Assembly (NCBI GenBank): GCA_021799965.1
Contig: JAJYZL010000013.1
Coordinates: 1 to 9,736, forward strand
From: a bacterium
GTDB taxonomy: Bacteria > Patescibacteriota > Minisyncoccia > UBA6257 > 02-FULL-45-10c
Reading direction: 5' to 3'
DNA length: 9,736 nt
Position 1 is the first letter of the stretch. The number at the start of each line of letters is the position of its first letter. The notes under the pieces are model-generated. The model ran no database searches, was not told where the DNA came from, and saw only the letters and a list, made by a program, of their open reading frames with translations. Shown here piece by piece: positions 6,951 through 9,736 of the stretch. Made by a program: the position numbers and the translations under genes.

Positions 6951-7232
6951 TTACTTTTCTATTTTGTGATGTTCCTCGTGATGATGCTCTTCGTGACCAT
7001 GGGATTCAACCGGTTCTCCCTTTTTGCTAAACACGTATAAATATAATATTTCCAATATACCCACCGTGTTTATCACCAGTAAAGCCACAAACCAAGGCTT
7101 ACTGCCTTTTCTTGCCGCTTTCCAAAGCGCCAAACCCTTCCAAACCAAGCTCCACATAATTAAAAGCAATAAACTAAAGCTGCCCATACCATCACCCAAA
7201 CCCATCATAGGATAAAAATTTTGCCAATGCAT
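6951..7232 (-). CDS. DUF5652-like small membrane protein with histidine-rich tail
   Basis: A 93-residue protein with two probable membrane helices (about 18-37 and 47-67) joined by a short basic loop, KAARKGSKP. The segment WKGLALWKAARKGSKPWFVALLV and INTVGILEILYLYVF match what I know of the DUF5652 family, common in Patescibacteria and of unknown function. The tail (78-89) is rich in His and Glu, with seven histidines (78, 80, 83-85, 88, 89), and could bind Zn, Ni or Cu on one side of the membrane. No enzyme motif is visible. The ATG has no Shine-Dalgarno. TATAAT at 7279-7274 on the minus strand would give a leader of about 35 nt; otherwise the gene could be read through from the tRNA genes. 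M9 or M10 are possible later starts. Confidence 0.75.
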   Translation of the reverse strand: MHWQNFYPMMGLGDGMGSFSLLLLIMWSLVWKGLALWKAARKGSKPWFVALLVINTVGILEILYLYVFSKKGEPVESHGHEEHHHEEHHKIEK

Positions 7233-7273
7233 AAATTAAATAAATTAATTTAAAAAACGACCTTTCCAACTTA

Positions 7274-7279
7274 ATTATA
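7274..7279 (-). promoter_or_regulatory. Candidate -10 box of the DUF5652-like gene
   Basis: A perfect TATAAT on the minus strand lies between tRNA-Leu and the membrane-protein gene, 41 bases before its ATG. No good -35 is seen. If used, it separates this gene from the tRNA genes. Confidence 0.35.
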
Positions 7280-7299
7280 CAATAACTAATTTTAATTTG

Positions 7300-7383
7300 T
7301 GCCCGGGGCCGGAATCGAACCGGCACGCCTTTGAGGGCGGCAGATCTTAAGTCTGCTGCGTCTGCCAGTTTCGCCACCCGGGC
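7300..7383 (-). tRNA. tRNA-Leu (anticodon UAA)
   Basis: The acceptor stem GCCCGGG (7383-7377) pairs with CCCGGGC (7307-7301), with discriminator A at 7300. The anticodon loop is CTTAAGA (7351-7345), giving anticodon TAA at 7349-7347 with G37. A long variable arm (CGCCCTCAAAGGCG) marks a class II tRNA, and GCCGGTTCGATTCCGGC is the T arm. It is 84 nt long. The discriminator is followed by CAAA, so the CCA end is not encoded and needs a CCA-adding enzyme. Confidence 0.96.
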
Positions 7384-7392
7384 AGTAAATAA

Positions 7393-7420
7393 ATTCTAAT
7401 CTATTTAATTAAATTTTCAA
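7393..7420 (-). promoter_or_regulatory. Candidate promoter of tRNA-Leu
   Basis: On the minus strand TTGAAA (7420-7415) and TAGAAT (7398-7393) are 16 bases apart, each with 5 of 6 consensus matches. The -10 box ends nine bases before the tRNA 5' end, so the transcript would start at or very near the mature 5' end. Confidence 0.55.
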
Positions 7421-7426
7421 TGAATG

Positions 7427-7498
7427 AGGCCTGGGCCGGAATTGAACCGGCGCATAGCTCTTTTGCAGAGAGCTGCCTTACCACTTGGCTACCAGGCC
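7427..7498 (-). tRNA. tRNA-Cys (anticodon GCA)
   Basis: The acceptor stem GGCCTGG (7498-7492) pairs with CCAGGCC (7434-7428). The anticodon stem GCTCT/AGAGC closes the loop CTGCAAA, with anticodon GCA. The discriminator is U at 7427, the usual identity base for tRNA-Cys. The T arm has GCCGGTTCAATTCCGGC. It is 72 nt long and no CCA is encoded (CATT follows). It lies 21 nt downstream of rbfA with no terminator between, so it may be cut from the infB-rbfA transcript. Confidence 0.96.
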
Positions 7499-7519
7499 AA
7501 AGATCTATTAAATTTTATT

Positions 7520-7855
7520 CTATTTTTCGCTTTCCAGCAAAGCTTTTTCCACAGCTGCCGCATTTTTAAGGCCATAATCGATCCTAAACATTATTTCCGG
7601 CATAGGCCTTATATTCAACATACGACCAAGTTTGAACTGCAGATTTTTCTTAAATTTATTAAGTATTTCTAAAACCCGTTCAGATTTTTCTGAAGGCAAA
7701 ACACTGAAATTAACAGTCGCGTGTTCTAATTCGTCGTTCACATCTACGTCCGTGATAGTAACTAAAGCTCCCGGGAATTCCAATTCCCTTTCTATCATCA
7801 TTCCTAACTTTTCTCTGATCAAGCTACTGATTCTCTGCGGTCTGTGAAATCTCAT
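7520..7855 (-). CDS. rbfA: 30S ribosome-binding factor RbfA
   Basis: RbfA is a small KH-fold protein that binds the immature 30S subunit and helps 16S rRNA processing and cold adaptation. The 111 residues show the family pattern: an N-terminal MRFHRPQRISSLIREKLGMM helix, ELEFPGALVTITDVDVNDELEHATVNFSVLP, then LNKFKKNLQFKLGRMLNIRPMPEIMFRIDYGL. Length is normal. It starts 10 nt after infB and shares its direction, the usual infB-rbfA order, so translation of the two is probably linked. There is no clear Shine-Dalgarno. A GATAAT overlapping the infB stop ends nine bases before the ATG and might give an extra leaderless transcript. The stop is TAG. Confidence 0.95.
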   Translation of the reverse strand: MRFHRPQRISSLIREKLGMMIERELEFPGALVTITDVDVNDELEHATVNFSVLPSEKSERVLEILNKFKKNLQFKLGRMLNIRPMPEIMFRIDYGLKNAAAVEKALLESEK

Positions 7856-7865
7856 ATATGTTCTA

Positions 7866-9320
7866 TTATCTCAAAATCAAATGATATTCCGGCTTAATTT
7901 CAACCTCTGAGGTAATAAGAAGCCCACATTCTTTCCCGGCTGGCACGCTCGTTACATCTTTTTTAGATTCCTGCAAATTTATTATTTTACCGATTCCGAT
8001 CTTCTCTCCCTTATATTGAATTTCTAAGGAAACATTATTTTTTATCTCTCCGCTGACAACCCGTCCTCCAACTATCTGCTTACCGGCTTTTTTACCGAAT
8101 GTAGCCAGCACCTCCAAATCTCCAACCATATCTCCAGAACTCAGACAAGTAAAATAACTTTGAATGGCCTCAACTAATTCATAAATAATTTCAGATGTTA
8201 TTATTTCTATTTTATTATCTTTCGCCATATTTTCAGCGGCCCTATTAGCTCTAACACGAAATCCCAAAACAATAGCTCTCATAGCAATAGCATTTTTAAT
8301 GTCATTATCACCTATTTCACCGACTCCCTCCTCAACGATCTCTATGGCATACTTTTCTTTCATCGGTATCTTCTTAACCAATTCAGACAATGCCTCAAGA
8401 GAACCGGAAACATCTGCTTTCAAAATAACTTTCACAACACAATCACCTTCTAATTTACAAAACTGACCGCGAATAACCGGACAAGTACTCTTCGCGGTTA
8501 TTTTCTTTAATTCTTCTTCGGAGAACTTACCGGCAATAAATTCTTCTCCTGTTTTTGGCAAAGTTTCAAAGCCGATAATCACTGCCGGACTGGACGGCTC
8601 TAATAAATCAACTTTCTTGCCTAAAAAGTTCTCTAAAATTTTTATTTTTCCTTTTGTGGTTGCGGTAGCAATCGCATCGCCGGATTTTAATTTACCATCC
8701 TTCAAGATGACGCTCGTAGTAAAGCCTCTTTGTTTATCTTTCCTGGATTCCAAAACAACTCCGCTTGCGTTGGCATTTGGATCATATGTCAATTCTTCCA
8801 TTTCGGCCGTAAGTAAAATTAAATCTAAAATATCATTAATGCCTTCACCGGTCTTTCCGGAAACTCCCTGAAAACTTATATTACCGCCAAACCCTTCCAA
8901 TAAAACATTATTAGCTGCCAGATCGGTCTTTACCCTATCAATGTCAGCGGCCGGCTTATCAATTTTAGTAATAGCAACTACGAACGGAGTTTGGGATTCC
9001 TGTAAAACTTTAATTGACTCTTTAGTTTGCGGCTTTACGCCTTCATCCGCAGCCACAACCAAAATAGCAATATCGGCAAGCGCCGCTCCGCGCACGCGCA
9101 TCTTGGAAAAAGCTTCGTGTCCAGGAGTATCTATGAAGGTGATCTTTTGCTTATTATGTTCAATTTCATAAGCACCGACTGATTGAGTAATGCCACCGGC
9201 TTCTTTAGCGGCTACATTTGATTTTCTTATATAATCCAAAAGGGTTGTCTTGCCGTGGTCCACGTGTCCCACAACCACAACTATCGGAGGACGTTTTTGT
9301 TTATTCTGATTTTCGCTCAT
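7866..9320 (-). CDS. infB: Translation initiation factor IF-2 (minimal form)
   Basis: IF2 is the GTPase that places fMet-tRNA on the 30S subunit and promotes subunit joining. The 484-residue protein starts almost directly at the GTPase domain: G1 GHVDHGKT (18-25), G2 GGIT (42-45), G3 DTPGHEAF (64-71), G4 TKID (118-121), G5 SGKTG (154-158). Domain 2 (about 180-270), domain 3 with VILKADVSGSLEAL (298-311), and the C-terminal initiator-tRNA domain with ECGLLITSEVEIKP (464-477) follow. The long N-terminal region of E. coli (890 aa) or Bacillus (about 716 aa) is missing. G4 has Thr for the usual Asn of NKxD. The common upstream neighbour nusA is absent; a divergent GIY-YIG gene takes its place, so infB should have its own promoter. 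The ATG at 9320 is preferred because few residues precede G1. No Shine-Dalgarno is seen. Confidence 0.97.
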   Translation of the reverse strand: MSENQNKQKRPPIVVVVGHVDHGKTTLLDYIRKSNVAAKEAGGITQSVGAYEIEHNKQKITFIDTPGHEAFSKMRVRGAALADIAILVVAADEGVKPQTKESIKVLQESQTPFVVAITKIDKPAADIDRVKTDLAANNVLLEGFGGNISFQGVSGKTGEGINDILDLILLTAEMEELTYDPNANASGVVLESRKDKQRGFTTSVILKDGKLKSGDAIATATTKGKIKILENFLGKKVDLLEPSSPAVIIGFETLPKTGEEFIAGKFSEEELKKITAKSTCPVIRGQFCKLEGDCVVKVILKADVSGSLEALSELVKKIPMKEKYAIEIVEEGVGEIGDNDIKNAIAMRAIVLGFRVRANRAAENMAKDNKIEIITSEIIYELVEAIQSYFTCLSSGDMVGDLEVLATFGKKAGKQIVGGRVVSGEIKNNVSLEIQYKGEKIGIGKIINLQESKKDVTSVPAGKECGLLITSEVEIKPEYHLILR

Positions 9321-9329
9321 TATTTACTA

Positions 9330-9358
9330 AAAATAGCCCTAAAATGAACAAAAGTAAA
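9330..9358 (-). promoter_or_regulatory. Candidate promoter of the infB-rbfA unit
   Basis: On the minus strand TTTACT (9358-9353) and TATTTT (9335-9330) are exactly 17 bases apart, each with 4 of 6 consensus matches. The -10 box ends nine bases before the infB ATG, again pointing to a leaderless or nearly leaderless mRNA. The divergent gene requires some promoter here. Confidence 0.4.
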
Positions 9359-9369
9359 TGGTGTCACTG

Positions 9370-9378
9370 TGTTAAAAT
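9370..9378 (+). promoter_or_regulatory. Candidate extended -10 promoter of the GIY-YIG gene
   Basis: TGTTAAAAT fits an extended -10 (TG, one base, TAAAAT). It ends nine bases before the ATG at 9388, so the mRNA would have almost no leader, and there is no Shine-Dalgarno. It lies back to back with the infB promoter candidate without overlap. Confidence 0.45.
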
Positions 9379-9387
9379 ATTCATATT

Positions 9388-9648
9388 ATGTTTTATGTCT
9401 ATATTTTAAAAAGTTTAAAAGACAAACAAACTTATATAGGATCAACGACTGATCTAAAAAGAAGGCTAGAAGAACACAATTTTGGAAAAGTTGCTTCAAC
9501 TAAACCGCGATTACCAATTAAGCTGCTATATTATGAAGCTTACTTTTCAGAAAAAGACGCTCGCCACAGAGAGCATAATTTGAAATTAAAATCCCGAGCC
9601 TTTGTTCAGCTAAGAAAGAGACTTGAAGATACGCTAAAAAACGTATAA
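9388..9648 (+). CDS. GIY-YIG domain protein, single domain (UvrC/YhbQ-type)
   Basis: An 86-residue protein made of one GIY-YIG nuclease domain. It shows the paired YVYIL (3-7) and YIG (16-18) strands, the LKRRLEEHN helix with the catalytic-type Arg (22-31), and the motif DARHREHNLKLKSR (57-70) in which Glu62 is the likely metal ligand. The ATG at 9388 gives the usual MFYVYILKS start of this group. These small proteins are common in Patescibacteria; DNA repair and homing roles are both suggested for the family, but no target is known here. It is divergent from infB and ends at TAA. Nothing around it suggests an intron or mobile element. Confidence 0.92.
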   Translation: MFYVYILKSLKDKQTYIGSTTDLKRRLEEHNFGKVASTKPRLPIKLLYYEAYFSEKDARHREHNLKLKSRAFVQLRKRLEDTLKNV

Positions 9649-9691
9649 TATTTAACTAACAAAAATAAAACCGGTTTATTTGACGAAGGTT

Positions 9692-9736
9692 ATGGCACAT
9701 CTAATAAAGAGGCGTGCCTCCACACCAAATAAAACT
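9692..9736 (+). CDS. Possible 5' end of another gene, cut by the right edge
   Basis: An ATG opens a frame to the end of the window: MAHLIKRRASTPNKT. A basic start like this is plausible, and a TATAAT at 9644-9649 overlapping the GIY-YIG stop could drive it with a leader of about 36 nt. GAAGG (9685-9689) is too close to the ATG to be a good Shine-Dalgarno. Fifteen codons are too few for a family call. Confidence 0.25.
   Translation, partial: MAHLIKRRASTPNKT

Noticed and set aside
7192..7377. Minus-strand open frame starting MAKLADAADLRSAALKGVPVRFRP
   Set aside because: It is read across tRNA-Leu; this wording is a well-known artefact of translating that tRNA gene.
7424..7672. Plus-strand open frame starting MRPGPELNRRIALLQRAALPLGYQA
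   Set aside because: It is the antisense of tRNA-Cys running into rbfA antisense; a common spurious protein, not a gene.
9705..9725. GAGGC-GT-GCCTC hairpin near the right edge as a terminator
   Set aside because: The two-base loop is too tight and no T tract follows; it lies within the possible start of the next gene.
1..9736. Recoded TGA (as in Gracilibacteria or Absconditabacteria)
   Set aside because: No recognised gene contains an in-frame TGA, and the frames end normally at TAA or TAG, so the standard code is enough.
1..9736. CRISPR array, insertion sequence, phage or toxin-antitoxin module
   Set aside because: No spaced direct repeats, transposase motifs, long terminal inverted repeats or phage proteins were seen on either strand.

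Overview
The window looks like a stretch of a small, AT-rich genome of the Candidate Phyla Radiation (Patescibacteria), most likely a Parcubacteria-like lineage. The grounds are a minimal IF2 without its N-terminal extension, a shortened ValRS, a DUF5652-type small membrane protein, a PrsW-type protease, a single-domain GIY-YIG protein, tRNA genes with no encoded CCA, and very few Shine-Dalgarno sequences. The lineage is inferred from gene content and style only. The standard bacterial code fits: all recognised genes end in TAA or TAG, and none needs TGA as a sense codon.

Left part (1-4265, + strand): the 3' part of tsaD (tRNA t6A37 synthesis), valS, a PrsW-like intramembrane protease, and an Hsp20 small heat-shock gene broken by a frameshift near 4080-4086. 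valS, prsW and hsp20 each have a -10-like box ending 6-7 nt before the ATG and no Shine-Dalgarno, so they may be separate, leaderless units. A strong bidirectional terminator (4267-4302) separates hsp20 from a convergent ABC-F ATPase (4301-5749, - strand).

Middle (5750-6947): a 190-nt divergent intergenic region, then a patatin-like phospholipase (5940-6911, +). It is the only gene here with a strong Shine-Dalgarno, and it ends at a perfect 28-bp palindromic terminator.

Right part (6951-9320, - strand, transcribed right to left): infB, rbfA, tRNA-Cys(GCA), tRNA-Leu(UAA) and a DUF5652-like two-helix membrane protein with a histidine-rich tail. tRNA-Leu has its own promoter-like sequence. A single-domain GIY-YIG protein (9388-9648, +) is divergent from infB. 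The last 45 nt may be the start of another gene.

Most of the window serves translation: tRNA modification, charging of tRNA-Val, initiation, 30S maturation, a probable ribosome-associated ABC-F factor and two tRNAs. Protein quality control (Hsp20, PrsW) and an accessory lipase are mixed in. I see no mobile element, CRISPR array, phage module or clear new multi-gene system. The points most worth a second look are the leaderless promoter pattern, the hsp20 frameshift, an in-frame 7-bp tandem repeat inside valS, and the patatin gene that differs from its neighbours in how it would be translated.
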